Notes under the pieces: model-generated
The model's input: the letters and a program-made list of their open reading frames with translations, nothing else
Database searches by the model: none
Told to the model about the DNA's origin: nothing
DNA from: Chaenocephalus aceratus
Lineage: Eukaryota > Chordata > Actinopteri > Perciformes > Channichthyidae
Assembly: GCA_023974075.1 (NCBI GenBank)
Contig: JAMFTG010000543.1
Coordinates: 1 to 64,000, forward strand
DNA length: 64,000 nt
Direction: 5' to 3'
Position numbers and translations under genes: made by a program
Shown: positions 1 to 17,321 of the stretch, in pieces
How the letters are laid out: each line of letters opens with the position of its first letter
Numbering within the stretch: the first letter of the stretch is position 1

Positions 1-453
1 TCCTCCCCTTTTTTTCCGTCTCTTGTTCCCTTGCTCCCCTGGTGTGCTGGAGAATAAAAAAGGATGAGTTTGCCAATGACAGAGAAAGGGAACGGTTGAG
101 AAAAGTTGGAAATTACAGGGAGCAGCAGGGTTGCCAGAGTTCAGACTTTAAGTATGTTCATTGTCATAAAGGAGAATAAACCCGGCAGCAGACACATGTC
201 TAACCAGACAAGAGTACACTTCAAGGCTTGTGTGTGTGTTTTGTGTTCACCTTGAAATCCTACTCTCTTTCTCTAGAGTTTTGTTTTTCTCAACTCTTGT
301 CTTCTATGGACTAACATGTACACACTCTGTTTCACACCGAGACACATACAGAAAGAGCCAGTGAGTCTCATGGAAAAAGGTTTGTCAGGTCCCCAAGCTG
401 AAACTGAGAAACCGAGACCTTACTGCGTTATTGTTCTTCACAGCTTAATAACT

Positions 454-454
<1 letters not shown>
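1..454. other. Non-coding DNA, no gene recognised
   Basis: Only short open frames occur here and none resembles a known protein. The sequence is ordinary AT-rich vertebrate non-coding DNA leading into the TG microsatellite. It is probably intron or 5' flank of znf423, which is inferred only from the position of the first recognised exon 23 kb downstream. Confidence 0.6.
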
Positions 455-512
<58 letters not shown>

Positions 513-593
513 TGTGTGTGTGTGTGTGTGTGTGGTGTGGTGTGTGTGTGGTGTGTGTGTGTGTGTGGTGTGTGTTGTGTGTGTGTGTGTTGT

Positions 594-651
<58 letters not shown>

Positions 652-661
652 TGGTGTGTGT

Positions 662-703
<42 letters not shown>

Positions 704-712
704 GTGTGTGTG
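455..712. repeat. (TG)n microsatellite, interrupted
   Basis: About 258 bases of TG dinucleotides with scattered GGTG and TTG interruptions. The open frames across it read only Cys-Val or Thr-His and are artefacts of the repeat. Confidence 0.97.
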
Positions 713-1195
713 GCCATCCCTGGCATGTCCCCACCTAGCAGATGATAGAAAAGTGTATTTGTGTGTGTCAATACGAGGTGGATACATTCAGTTTACAGGC
801 TATATTCCTTAACAACTGTAAATAATTTGTCTTCTCATAGACCAACAACAACAAATATGTACATTGCATTTTCACAGTTCTAATAGTTTGACTATTCAAT
901 CTTAGGAGCCTGATTCCACTACCAATCTCAAAATGTGGTTTATAATGAAAGGATTACGCCATTTATGGGTAAAGGCAGGTGCTGAATATGGGGATGAAGA
1001 ATGGTTTCTCCCAATACAGAAATATAGATATGAAGCCTATTTAAGTATTAAACTCAGGCCTATTAACAATATTGTTGATACAAAATGTGACCCAGGGGTT
1101 TTCAATCAATCACAATAGTGAATTGAAAGACCATCGTAGCAACCTCTTGACGATAGCTGTTCTTTTTGAATGATAAATGAGAACAACAAGATAAG
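713..1195. other. Non-coding spacer
   Basis: AT-rich unique-looking DNA between the microsatellite and the first inverted-repeat element. No gene, RNA or repeat was recognised. Confidence 0.5.
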
Positions 1196-1504
1196 GGCCG
1201 TTTCTCAATGTCGAGTATACCTGCTGCAGAGCCACTATTTCAAGTATACTACGTCATCGAGTGCTGCCGAAGGACTGTTCCAATGTCTAGCATACTTGGA
1301 ATTCTACCGAGGCCGGCGTACTTCGTTGTGGGAAATTTCGAGGCTGCACATGTGTAGTCTTAAATCCCCACAATGCTTTGCGCATGGACTCAATTTCCAA
1401 CATCTTTGGCGGAGGCTTGAAGGTATTCTTGCTTCGCTTCTGAAGCAACTGACTTGGAGGCACATGTGCTGCCAAGCAAGCATACTCGACATTGAGAAAC
1501 GGCC
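1196..1504. mobile_element. MITE with GGCCGTTTCTCAATGTCGAG terminal inverted repeats (copy 1)
   Basis: A 309-bp element bounded by perfect inverted repeats of about 20 bp. It starts GGCCGTTTCTCAATGTCGAG and ends with the reverse complement. AAG lies immediately outside both ends and may be a 3-bp target duplication. The interior is homologous, in opposite orientation, to 39780-40171: both carry the ACTTCGTTG(T/G)G segment, an ACATGTG motif and a CCCCACAATGCTTTGCGCA segment. It has no coding capacity, so it is a non-autonomous DNA transposon. The superfamily is uncertain; a 3-bp duplication would point to PIF/Harbinger. Confidence 0.85.
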
Positions 1505-1688
1505 AAGGTGTCCCTTTTATAAATCAGAGTCTACATTAATGATCAATTATATAAGAATGTAGCATCATCAGAGCACTAAATGTATTTTAATTTATGAATG
1601 ATAGATACCTCACCTCCCTGTCTTTTCCCTTACAAACTGTTGATTGCTGCAATTTAAGTTAGATCAACAATCATGGAAAGCTTGCAGT

Positions 1689-2446
1689 CTAATGGCGCGT
1701 TTCCACTGCAGCGAGTAGCTCGCTTTAAGCGTGCCGAGCCGTGCAGGGCCCGTTTTTGGTTGCGTTTCCACTTGGCCTATTACCTGGCTAGCGGGTCCTA
1801 ATTCACAGTTTTTCTGGCCCCATAAAATGGTGGTTCTAGGGCCAGGAACAACCAGGCTGAGTCGGGCTGAGTATGCTAAACTAGAGAGAGAATCGCTGGC
1901 AAGGGGGCTACAACTACAACAAGATGAACATATTTGACCGTGATTTAATTGTAATACACGTTTCAAAATGATGCCGAAATAACAACACGCTGATACCGGT
2001 TAGTAAAAACCATGAATTAATGCTTTGATAAGTCTGCAGACAGACGGCAGGCGAAAAACCCTTTTTTAAAATGCGTGTTTTCTAAATGGAGATCGGCTAA
2101 GCTAACGTTATATATGCCGTCCACACTCACAACAACGGCCTACAGACATAATAAACCAGCGACTGTATTCGCCATGACACAGGCAGTCTGTGGTTTGTAC
2201 TTGTTTAACTTTTGTCTAGTTTCTGAACAGATATGAGGAGCTGTGAGCTCTGAGGGCTAAGAGCTAACGGCTGTGTTGTTTTTCTGGGGCGCTCATTGAA
2301 GATGACGTCACGGCTCCGCCTACACTCCATTACTATAGTAACTACCTCAGTTCCTAAACTGTAATGGAAGCGCAGCATTAAAGTGAGCCGGGCCTAATAA
2401 GGCCTAACCAAACCGAGCGAGGCCTGCAGTGGAAACGCGCCATTAG
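1689..2446. mobile_element. MITE with TGGCGCGTTTCCACTGCAG inverted repeats
   Basis: The left end reads CTAA then TGGCGCGTTTCCACTGCAG. The right end is its perfect reverse complement followed by TTAG, giving more than 20 bp of perfect terminal inverted repeat with TA outside each end. The roughly 750-bp interior has no transposase frame. Subterminal GAGC/GCTC-rich segments (AGCCGGGCCTAATAAGGCC at the right, GGCCCG near the left) partly extend the symmetry. It is a teleost non-autonomous DNA transposon. The superfamily (Harbinger or Tc/mariner-like) is not decided from sequence alone. Confidence 0.88.
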
Positions 2447-4225
2447 AAACCCTGTTCTCCTCTTTGCAGTTCCCTTATTTTGTTTTTATCACAACACTCT
2501 AGTGTTTGAATGTGTGTGCCCATGTGCATTTTGTAGCTATTATCTTTATGGAAGTATTTACCATTTTATTAGATGTTGACAAAGGGGCAATTTCTCTATA
2601 ACAACCCACATCCGTTGTCTAATTCTAACTTAAAAACACACCGTATGTGCTGTTGTTGTTTAGCAGAAAAGACCCGATGACCGGCTAGCTTAGCAGCTGG
2701 CATTTGCGTAGAATCCCTTGGAATCTTTATCTTCGAATCATAGTTTGAGTTGTGTGGATTTATAAGTAAAAGGCAAAGATACATTACGAAAATACTGTTT
2801 TTCGGAAATGACAAGAAAAGAGGGGAATCGTGTTTAAAATAACATACAAAGACACATTTTGGTCACCCAACCAGACAAACCTGAAATAAAGACACATTAA
2901 GGTAGCTGAACACAATTTAATGACAAATAATAATAAAATAAGAGTATGACTCGGTGTGCGTCTTTGTGCTTGTTTTTCCACCAAGAGGCGAATGAAAAGC
3001 AAAGATAATTCTTATATACATTAACTTAAAATCTCATCGATCTATTCATGTATCAATAAGATTAGACAAAATATTGTTATGCAGTGATGAGTAATGAGAG
3101 TATGAAATTGAGAGTATGAAAGGCTTCTCCTGGTTCTGTGTTTAATCTCAGTGATGGTCAGAGCTGAGAAAAACAGGACACTGGCCTTCTCTCTCTCACT
3201 TCCTCTCTTTCTTTTCCTCTTCCTCTATCCCGCTCTCACTCGCTACCCTCTGGAGGTCCATAATGTAGTTTTAATTTCCCCAAGGCTACAACAGGAAAAC
3301 AGTTCCTGTGTGTGTGTGTGTGTGTGTGTGTGAGTGAACTATTATTGCCTGCTTTTGACAGCATCTGTGTTTTTTGTCTGTATTGCAGCATGTAAGCCCT
3401 TTGTCTGTGTAATTTCTGTTGGTGTGTGTGTGTGCATGTCAAATTCAAATACGTGAGCAGCTGTTAGCTTGAGTACGCATTCTGCGGATCTGCTGAATTT
3501 ATGTGTGTTTTTTTGCAAATACACAGCATGTGTTTGTTTGTGTGTTTGTGTCTGTTTCTGCTGCCTTCCATGACGTGAGTGGCTCTTTCATCATCCTGTT
3601 TCCAGACATTGGAGTTGGGTGCTGCTCTCCCTTGCCGCAGCGAGTCCCAGGGGTCTGTGTGTGTGTGTGTGTGTGTGAATGTGTATCTGTGTGTGTGTTT
3701 GTGACTGGTACTTCCGTGGCTCAACGGACCTCCTCCCGGGGGGAGAGGCCTTGTATTGTAAAAACACTCACACACATACAGGCAATGGTGGGGGGAAGAA
3801 CATTAGGGAGAGGGGAGGAGGGGAGGAGAGATGGCCTCTTTATATAGCCACCTCACACACGCGCACGCACGCACGCACGCACGCACGCACACAGAAAGCA
3901 GAGGGTGAGAGAGGGGTGGGGGAGTCATTCTCTCGAGAGACGAAGAAGAGCAGGCCTGGGTTGTTGTGTCCAGCTGCACCTGTTCAGTGTGTGTGTGTGT
4001 GTGTGTGTGAGTGCACTCTGTGCCAAATGTTTCCACCATTCTTTCACTTCTAAAAACATTTTGAGTTCAAATAGGGGGTGGGTCATTATCCTTACAGCTA
4101 CTGTCTCACCTGCTGTATCTGAGCGATATCGACAAATTGAGTTGTCCTAACCTCTCGTAGTACTTCAACAACATGTCAACAAATACAAACTGAGGCATTG
4201 ATCATCCCACCTAGATGCAACCTTT
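2447..4225. other. Non-coding DNA with short simple repeats
   Basis: No gene was recognised. Short microsatellites lie near 3308-3332 (GT), 3655-3677 (GT), 3858-3890 (GCAC then CA) and 3988-4008 (GT). The short open frames here are repeat-driven or random. Confidence 0.6.
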
Positions 4226-4445
4226 CTACATTTGAGTGAGCCACCTGGCGTTACAGCTATGCTGTATAGAAGAGCTCCTCACATCACAGTTTATTGGACT
4301 GTCTTGACTCAAGGTAGCAAATGTAGCAAGCCAATGCCTACGAAGTTCACTTTCTGAATTTTTGTTGGGCACTTCATCATTCATTAATGTCGGATTTAAA
4401 CCTGGGCCGCCAGCTTTACCAAGTGGGCTATATTGTGGCCCCACT
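4226..4445 (-). mobile_element. tRNA-derived SINE fragment
   Basis: Read on the minus strand, the 5' end begins AGTGGGGCCACAATATAGCC. It then carries a good internal Pol III A box (TAGCCCACTTGG, within 4415-4429) and B box (GGTTTAAATCC, 4391-4401), spaced as in a tRNA head. A non-tRNA body of about 150 bp follows. It is not a functional tRNA because no cloverleaf acceptor pairing is evident. The body length and 3' limit are approximate. Confidence 0.65.
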
Positions 4446-6767
4446 GTATCGTTTTCTTTTTATAAATGGCTCACATGCGGAGATTTGTTCGCCTTGCTGA
4501 CAGTTATCCCGATATACTGAATAGTATCCCTTGTCTACTTTTACCTCTCATATCGGCAGATTCCGACCTGTTTCAGTGCACACAGTTGGACTTTCCAGAT
4601 ATTACTTCACAGGAAAATGTAAAATAAATCAGTGCCATTATTCATTTGAATTAAACTTGTCCTGACTAAAAGGTCTCGACTCAGAAAACAGGGCACTGCA
4701 ATCCATGTTATTCAGGTGATATTTAAACCTCATGTCTGGATTTTCACCTTGCTAAAAGTGAAGGTGCCCAACCAGGTGCCAGTGAATCCCCGTCCAATAT
4801 GGAGCAGAATGAAAGCCTTGTGTCAAGACTGTTTGCTTTCTAAACATTCTGCTGGAAGCTGCTCACACACACCTTTCCCCTACCTTTTGATGCCTCTTTT
4901 AGGCTCACACAGACATAGATGTGTGTGTTTCTGTTTTATGTATACTTGGCCGACAGATAGACATCTCTCTGAGCTGAGTGTGTCCCAGACAGGCCACGGT
5001 AGCAGCTCTTGGGCTGCCAAATCTAACACTTGAATAACTCCATTACCTTTGCAGCCTTACGGTATGTTTTATTCCCCTTTAAGTCTCTCTCTAGCTCTGG
5101 TACTCTCTTTCAGTGCACTTCCATCACCCAGGGGCAGTTCAGGAACATTTCCCAGTGTTCATTAGCTCCCTAGTTTTCTTCCCACAGGATATATAGAGAT
5201 GTACGATGGTCATGCTGACTGTGTGTGTTTGATTTCTGCTGTTCCAGTTTTTATGTTTCGACTAGCTTAACTTGGCAAATGCTCACAACAGCGCCATGAC
5301 ACCAAAGTCAGACCATGGGACAGACTGTATACATATTAAATCTACTTCGATCCAATTTTGGAGGTCGTTTTACATTTTATATCCCACTTTTAAAAAGGAG
5401 TGGGACACAAAACCTCTGTCTGTGGCTGTCTTACTCTCTTCTATCCAGTATGTTTAAGGCCTATTATCATTTAGCTCACTAATTACATCAATGAACTAAT
5501 TTTAACATGTGTAATGGGAAAAGACACACAGCTAGCAAACACTGCTATGCTATGAACACACACACACACACACACACACACATCCACACACTCTTCTGTG
5601 AGCCTAACGAGTGGTGATTAGTGGGTCTCAGCTAGGCGTGGTTAGGCTGTGTAACATCATTCTGCACTGTGGACTCTGCTAATTCACTTCTCTTTATCTA
5701 ATTACCCAGGGTGCGCACAAACACAGACTCACACACACATACACCAATGCACTGTGCACACACCACCTCTCTCTGCAGATATGCAAAGTGACCTCATTAT
5801 TCCCGAGGTATCCATTTATATATTTATATTTGTTATCTGTTAATAAACAGCCATTGTCCTCAGGTTACTGAAGCTGGTGGGTACAGCCAGGAATATGGCT
5901 TATTACTGTTCCTCTTGAGACGCAGTGTGAACACATCTTTTCCCCACATCCTTGCCTGATTGTACACAGACGCCTGTATATGGAAATTGTCTCAACAGCT
6001 GGAAATACCTTTATCTGGAATGGGATGAGGGCCAGTTAATTGTCCATGAATGCATGACAGCAACATACCTTGAAAGATCATGATAATAAGGAAATTCTAC
6101 ATAGTTATATAGTAAAATGGGATAGTGTGGGTGATTTGTCCTATCTGCTATATTGATCTTTTATCATGTTGACCAATACGTTGAATGCAAGTTCAGAAAG
6201 TGTTTACAAATTGAGATGATCCCTGTGGATAGGATGTTGATGCCTTTTTCACTATCAAACTCAATCAATGTTACGGCTTAGAGAAGGAGTTGGAAATGTC
6301 AAAGTGAGTCGTTTAAGTTTGCGTTTCTTGCTGCGTAGGTTTTCAATCCTAGTCATAAGGACACAGAATGCTTCTGGTTTTCCATTTTATCAGCTAGTTA
6401 ATTCCCTTTTAATTATATTCACCCTGCATACCAGGTGTGATTCACTCCCTCCTTACATGACTTGAATACAAATCAGCAGGGCTCTCTGTGACTCAAGGAC
6501 CGGTAGAAAAAGCCATCTTCTGCTTTTAGGTGAAAATGATTAATTTGTTCATGTAGCTTTTCCTCTCATTTCAGTTGTGGAATGTGCATTTGTCATATTT
6601 TCTGTAGTTGAACTGGTTGTGATTATGACCAAATGTGTGTCTCTGTGGATGACTTAAGAATTGTGTGTGTGCGCGCGTGTGTGTCTGAGAGCGTGTGAGA
6701 TAATTGTTCTTTTTAGAGCGTGTGTGTGTGTGTGTTCATTTGTCTACAAGTGACTATAGCTATATGC
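4446..6767. other. Non-coding DNA with small microsatellites
   Basis: No gene was seen. (CA)n lies at about 5557-5582, mixed CA-rich sequence near 5715-5762, and GT/GC-rich tracts near 6662-6735. The 5600-5710 stretch (ATTAGTGGG, GCTAATTCACTT, CTAATTACCC) has several TAAT cores and could be regulatory, but nothing here proves it. Confidence 0.5.
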
Positions 6768-7913
6768 TAGTGATGTGCATCTCCATCACTGAGGCCGATG
6801 CGATGCGCATCTCGATACGTTGCCAGGATACGATACATTAACGATACATTTGAAACACCAGGCGATGCGATACGATAAGATTCACCCCTGTTGCGATACA
6901 GTTCGATACGATTTGATTCAACATTATGCGATTCGGTGCGATACGATGCAATTCAACACTATGCAAAAATAATGATACTTCAATATGGTACGACAGGGGA
7001 TTTTTGTTTTATTCCTCATATGCAGCAAATCATACGTTAACAAAAAAGTGCTTTACATATTTGGTACTGCACATCCCATCATGCCGTTTATTTTTTTACT
7101 TTTAAAAGCTCTCCAGAGTACAGTACAATTGTATAACACCTCACAGTTAAACAATGTAAGGATGCATTGCTCATGATTAACAATGTGCAAATAACAGCTA
7201 CCGTAGTGCAATGCCCATACAGCTGTGCTTAACACTCATCCATAGGCTAACTCACCAGTGAGCAGAAAGCAGTGGGTTCTATATGAACAATAAAGAAAAC
7301 AAATAACCCCTTTCACAAACAGGTATTTCATAACTGCTTACAGTAAGGAAGACATTTAAATTAGTATTGGCCGTCACAGGCTGCTGTAAACGAAACACCA
7401 CTCTCTCTGACAGGAACACCTCACTGAGTGATTTAACTCATATGTCTAACTTTCAGGTTTCTCTTTTCAGCCGCAGACCCCATGTCGCCTCTTTATGTGC
7501 GTCGCTAAGTTCCTCATACTACTTGTGTACTTTAAAGCGGCTCGGCATCGTTAACAATTTGCGAGCGATTTTTCAAGTTGACCGTCTGTAGTATATAGTG
7601 CCGCGCACACATACCATCAGGACGTTACTGATGGGGTGCGGCTGCGGAGTGATACTGTGTGTAATGTATGCAAGCCCGCATCTAGGACGGATCTATGTAT
7701 CATGGCTGTAGACCTGTTAAGTAATAAAGATATCTCATACAAAGGTCTACGGATACCTTATCCGATGCAAAGACGCTACGCAATCGATGCATCGCGAGTT
7801 CAACCCGGTTCAATCCAAACTGTAGCCGATGTGCACTCTGTCAACCGGTGCACTCGCATCTTGAACGTTTATGCCGGTGCACCGATGCAAATCGGTGAAT
7901 CTTAACATCTCTA
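6768..7913. mobile_element. Non-autonomous hAT-like transposon
   Basis: The element begins TAGTGATG and ends CATCTCTA, imperfect inverted ends. It is flanked by an exact 8-bp direct repeat CTATATGC at 6760-6767 and 7914-7921, the size expected for hAT. Both terminal regions are full of CGATAC/CGATGC-type degenerate repeats, such as GATGCGATACGATAAGATTC near the left end and ACCGATGCAAATCGGTGAATC near the right. The interior has no long transposase frame. Confidence 0.85.
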
Positions 7914-8074
7914 CTATATGCTGATGACATGTCTGTGTTTTTGTATGTGATAGAAAAGAGAGAGTGCGAGTGGATGGTTATAGTATGTAGTAAACTAACC
8001 TCGCACACACACTACTGAAAACATCTGGCCTTGCACACACACTACTGACATACTCTCACATTCACTACTGAACA

Positions 8075-11914
<3,840 letters not shown>

Positions 11915-11917
11915 GTT

Positions 11918-12560
<643 letters not shown>

Positions 12561-12724
12561 ACTGAAAGGTTCTCAGTAGGGAATGTGCATGTGTTTCACC
12601 TATGTGTGTGAGGGGGATTCTTGCTGTAACGGAAGTCATTGTAATGAAACGGAAGTAACAAAGAACAATGCTGCAGTGATACAGTAGGTGGCGATAATTC
12701 TCGTCTACTCTGTTTAGAAGTCAG

Positions 12725-13567
12725 TAGGGGTGTAACGGTATCCGTATTCGTCCCGTACCGTCACGGTTCGGACATCACGGTTCGGCACGCGCAGTCACAC
12801 GACGAATACACCTTTTTTTTACGAGTGGGAAAAAAGTCTGTCATTCAGGGCAGTATCCACTACATTATATATAATCCAGGGGGCGGTATTGCGCCTAAAA
12901 GCTGTTTGCCAGCCGCCCTTAAACAACAAATGAAGAACAAGAAGAAACACAACAACAAAACGAACAAAATACAAGAAGAAGAAAAGTTAGTATGGCGATT
13001 TCAGATAACACACAGGAGCTAGAACCCACCTGCTTCTTTTAAATCAGCTGTGTGGGAACATTTCGGGTTCCCTGCGGACTAAATAACGATGAAGTGTGCG
13101 AGTGGGGGATCGGACGAGTGGTGGATTGGACGAGGACGGTGTGTCGGCGTTGTTAGACAGCAGTGCGGTATGCTAATGGAAACACACGCCAAACATGCTA
13201 AATCATATCAGAAGGCATCACCCAGATTTGCCAATCACCGGAGCCCGGCAAAAGACAACAGCTGTTCAACAGCTGATCCCCGCTGTTTTTAAGAAGCCAA
13301 GAGACATGAGAGCCGAGGGACCAAAATAAATAACGGAAGCTTTTGGCATATGTTTTTCAACGACTTTGCGCTCTTGAAACACTTTCTTATTATTTATGAT
13401 GTAATATTTTTATACTGAAACTTGCACTACTGTTCAAACATAAATAACAACAAACCTGGAATTATGCATTTGGGACTTTTTTTTTGCTGTTTCTTGTTGT
13501 ACCGAACCGTGACCCCCAAACCGAGGTACGAACCGAACCGTGACTTCTGTGAACCGTTACACCCCTA
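12725..13567 (+). mobile_element. hAT transposon remnant, copy 1 (BED finger fragment)
   Basis: Perfect terminal inverted repeats, TAGGGGTGTAACGG and its complement CCGTTACACCCCTA, are flanked by an exact 8-bp duplication GAAGTCAG (12717-12724 and 13568-13575). Inside, on the + strand, are remains of a transposase N-terminus: a frame with AVWEHFGFP at about 13043-13072, then in another frame MLNHIRRHHPD-like codons near 13197, typical of BED-type zinc fingers. Stops and frame shifts break it, and the catalytic middle and the dimerisation end are missing. It is the same family as 27573-28630, in opposite orientation, and it inserted into the core of the outer foldback-like element. Confidence 0.93.
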
Positions 13568-14031
13568 GAAGTCAGCATTTGATTTGATTCAATTCAGCAT
13601 GGATTTATAGAGAAACGGCACCACAGCCGTAGGCTGGAGCCTGGACCGAGCAGTCTACAAACTGAGACGGTCTGGTCTATGGAGGTGTTCTTGTTTCCAT
13701 CACCTGGCGCAGCTCGTGAGGTGGCCTAGCAACCCGCTAGCAACATGCACAGCTGCAATAAGCTAACAAAACCGAAATTGAGCCAGAACCTTTCCTTTTT
13801 TGTTTTACCATTTATTGAAGTGATTGATATTTCAGGCTGAGAGGACAATAGAGAACCGCAGTGACGCCAGTTAAATATGGTTGATTAAGCTGTGTACTTC
13901 TAGCCAACAAAAGTTATGTTGGCATTAGTTAGTTAATAGTAAGTAAATATAGGAGTAACCGATGTACTCCAGCCTGATCCAAATAAGGCTAACCTACGTC
14001 TGTTGCTCCAGGTCTGCACGTTTTGTGTGGC

Positions 14032-14840
14032 TTAAAGGTGACATGTCGTGCTTTTCCGGTTATTGCCCGTCCCCTTGTGTGTTATGAAGGTTTTTATGCA
14101 TGTAAACGGTCTGCAGAGTCAAAACCCTCAAAGTACACCATGTAGGGAGTAAAACTCTAACACAGAAAATACCTCCCCAAAACGCCTCGTTGGAGATACG
14201 TCACTGTCCATTTGATTCTTCCGGGTACATCATGATGTCATGTCGTCCCCGGAAAGAAATGGACCAATCCGTGGAGCCGTTACGTTACGTCCGCGGAGCC
14301 GTTACGTTAAGCCTCCGCTGATTGGTCTAAATTGACCAATCCACGGACTTCCTCACACTCAGTGCATGCAGCTCAGCTGATTTCTCCTCCCTGGCTGCAG
14401 GCTGATAACAGACAGTTGGGATCGCGGCAAAATTCTCTCTGCAGACCCATTCTCACAGCGTTTATCAACCTTTTTCTTAACAATATCAAGCCACCCTTAT
14501 TGTTTTTTACTTCGGCTGTGACTTTGTGTGTGCTCAGGGTGAGTTTGGCTAGTGTTTCGCTGTGTATCGCTAAACAAGGAAATCACACCTCCACGGAGCT
14601 TAGCGCGATTCACAACGTCCCGACTGGTCCCGACCAATCGGAGCACACTGGGCTCACAGGGAGGGGGGGGCAAGAGCTGCAGCGAGCCGTTTAGTGGAGA
14701 GAGTGAATACACATACTTTACAGAGATGCTGTATGCGGAACCAATGTGAGTTTGGAAAATTGCACAGTATAAATCTATTCTAGTAGACCACAACAATGGA
14801 ATTATGATCAGTGGAAATGGCCATGACATGTGACCTTTAA
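14032..14840. mobile_element. TTAA-flanked MITE with AAGGTGACATGTC ends
   Basis: The left end is TTAAAGGTGACATGTC and the right end is GACATGTGACCTTTAA, an inverted pair with one mismatch. TTAA is at both borders, the target duplication used by piggyBac and Kolobok elements. The element is 809 bp with no transposase frame. An internal duplicated GGAGCCGTTACGTTA segment lies at 14273-14310. It is non-autonomous and nested in the core of the outer foldback-like element. Confidence 0.85.
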
Positions 14841-16111
14841 GGTAAGTGAACATGAAACTATTCAGCAAAACTTTCAATAATAATCTAAGGTATTGAGTTT
14901 TTTGGATAATACTTGCATACAAATCTATAAATGCCTTCAGCTTTCTAAAATATATAATATGTGGTAAATTCAACAAAGATGCATGATTTTAGTTATTGAT
15001 TTTTTGCTGTTACATAATTATACTTTTACAAGGCAAGCTTAGTTACATGTGATGGTAGCTAGTTAGTGCTCTTACCCGTGTGCCTCCTCCGCAACCAGAC
15101 TGTATTAAAACTCTTAACTACCTGTTCTATCTACTTTACTTTAAACAATTAAAAAGACAATCGACTGCATTTATTGATATACCAATCTTTATTTATATTG
15201 TGGGGCCTCTTCTTTTAAATTAAACTTTCAGAAGTGAGATATTAAAATACAGTAATAGTATTGTTTATTTTAAAAAACTGAGCCACTCCTTACAGTTAAC
15301 TTCATATTTATTTTTGTCTAAAGCATTTATTACACACATTTCCCCCTCATATTCACAGTGTGGATAAATCAGTTTGTTTATTAAGCGGCTGTAGAAATAA
15401 TATATTTTTATTTTAATGTGTTTTTTAAATTCATCACTTTGTACTACAAAGATAATCAGATTTTGAATGAACAGTCTGCAGTTTATCAACATTCAAATAA
15501 TATTAAATAATATTCAACTGTTATCAGAACTTAGTGTAAATGTAGTGTCATGCTGTTCGGTTGTCTCACTGCAAGAATCACTTTCACCACGTCTTTTACA
15601 GACAATATGTAGAGACAAATGGTAGCAATTCTCACAATGTAAAATAATTGCCTTAAATACATTGAAATGTGAAAGCTGACAAAAAAATCATGTTGCTTGG
15701 TAAAATCGAAATGTAACTTTTTGCAAGGAAGGAACAGTCAACTTCCCTGATGTCAGTATTTAGTCATGTTTAATGGCACTTTTACACTTGTTTTAACTTG
15801 TATGCTACGGATAGCACCGTTAGCACAGATGTAGCTTCGTCTCGCTTGTTAGCTGAATAAAAAGAGCAGTAAGAAATAAAGTGCTTGAATTTCACATAAC
15901 GAAGAAACTGCATTCATGGACGGTGTGTTTGAACCGCAGAGCCATAAGATAAGTGCGATATTTCAATGAAGAATACTCCACCAGGCATCAACACAACAAA
16001 CACGTCCAAGTTCAAGTTGTGTTCTCTGTATCAGCTGAGCCCCTGTAGCAGCCTGGAGCCAATGAAGCTAACGGGGCTAATGGAGCTAGCAGAGAGACAA
16101 CTAGCAGTTTG
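14841..16111. other. Core of outer element, no gene
   Basis: AT-rich DNA with no coding signal. A GCTAACGGGGCTAATGGAGC-type short duplication is seen near 16065-16090, next to the right inverted arm. Confidence 0.5.
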
Positions 16112-16212
16112 GTACTTCTGTTTCATTACAATGACTTCAGTTACAGCAAGAATCCCCCTCACACTCATAGGTGAAACACATGCACATTCCCTACTGAGAA
16201 CCTTTCAGTAAA

Positions 16213-16221
16213 ATGTTTTTC

Positions 16222-16256
<35 letters not shown>

Positions 16257-16580
16257 TTTTGTAGTGCATGTGAGAGTGTTCCAGTAGTATGCGCGTGAGG
16301 TTAATTTATTGTTGCATGTGTGAGGTTTAATTTTCAGTTGTGTACAGTATGTGAGGTGTTCACTAGTGCATGTGAGTATTTCAATAGTGTGTGTGAGGTT
16401 CATTTTCAGTTGTGTGTGTGTGTGTGTGAGGTGTTCATTAGTGAATATGAGAGGATTTCAATAGTCTGAGGTTAATTTTCAGTAGTGTGTGTGTGAGGTG
16501 TTCAGTAGTGAATGTGAGAGTATTTCAGTAGTGTTTGTGCAAGATCAGATGTTTTCAGTAGTGTGTGTGTGAGGTGAGTT
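16213..16580. repeat. Minisatellite, right outer arm
   Basis: Reverse complement of the units at 7997-8075 and 12314-12560. TTCAGTAGTG(T/A)GTGTGAGG-like units alternate with GAGGTTAATTTTCAG. It includes a (GT)n stretch at about 16226-16252. Confidence 0.88.
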
Positions 16581-16682
16581 TGAATTTTGGCCTACACAGC
16601 TCTTCACATTATAGGTTATTTGCTTGGGACCAATGTCGTTCTATTCAATCAATATCCGCACGCATGCACGCATGCACGCATG

Positions 16683-17313
<631 letters not shown>

Positions 17314-17321
17314 CTATTTTA

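Noticed and set aside
4226..4445. A genuine tRNA gene on the minus strand
   Set aside because: A and B boxes are present but there is no acceptor stem pairing and no anticodon arm that can be supported; a SINE head fits better.
14332..14694. A 120-codon frame inside the TTAA element
   Set aside because: It lies wholly within a non-autonomous transposon and lacks transposase motifs.
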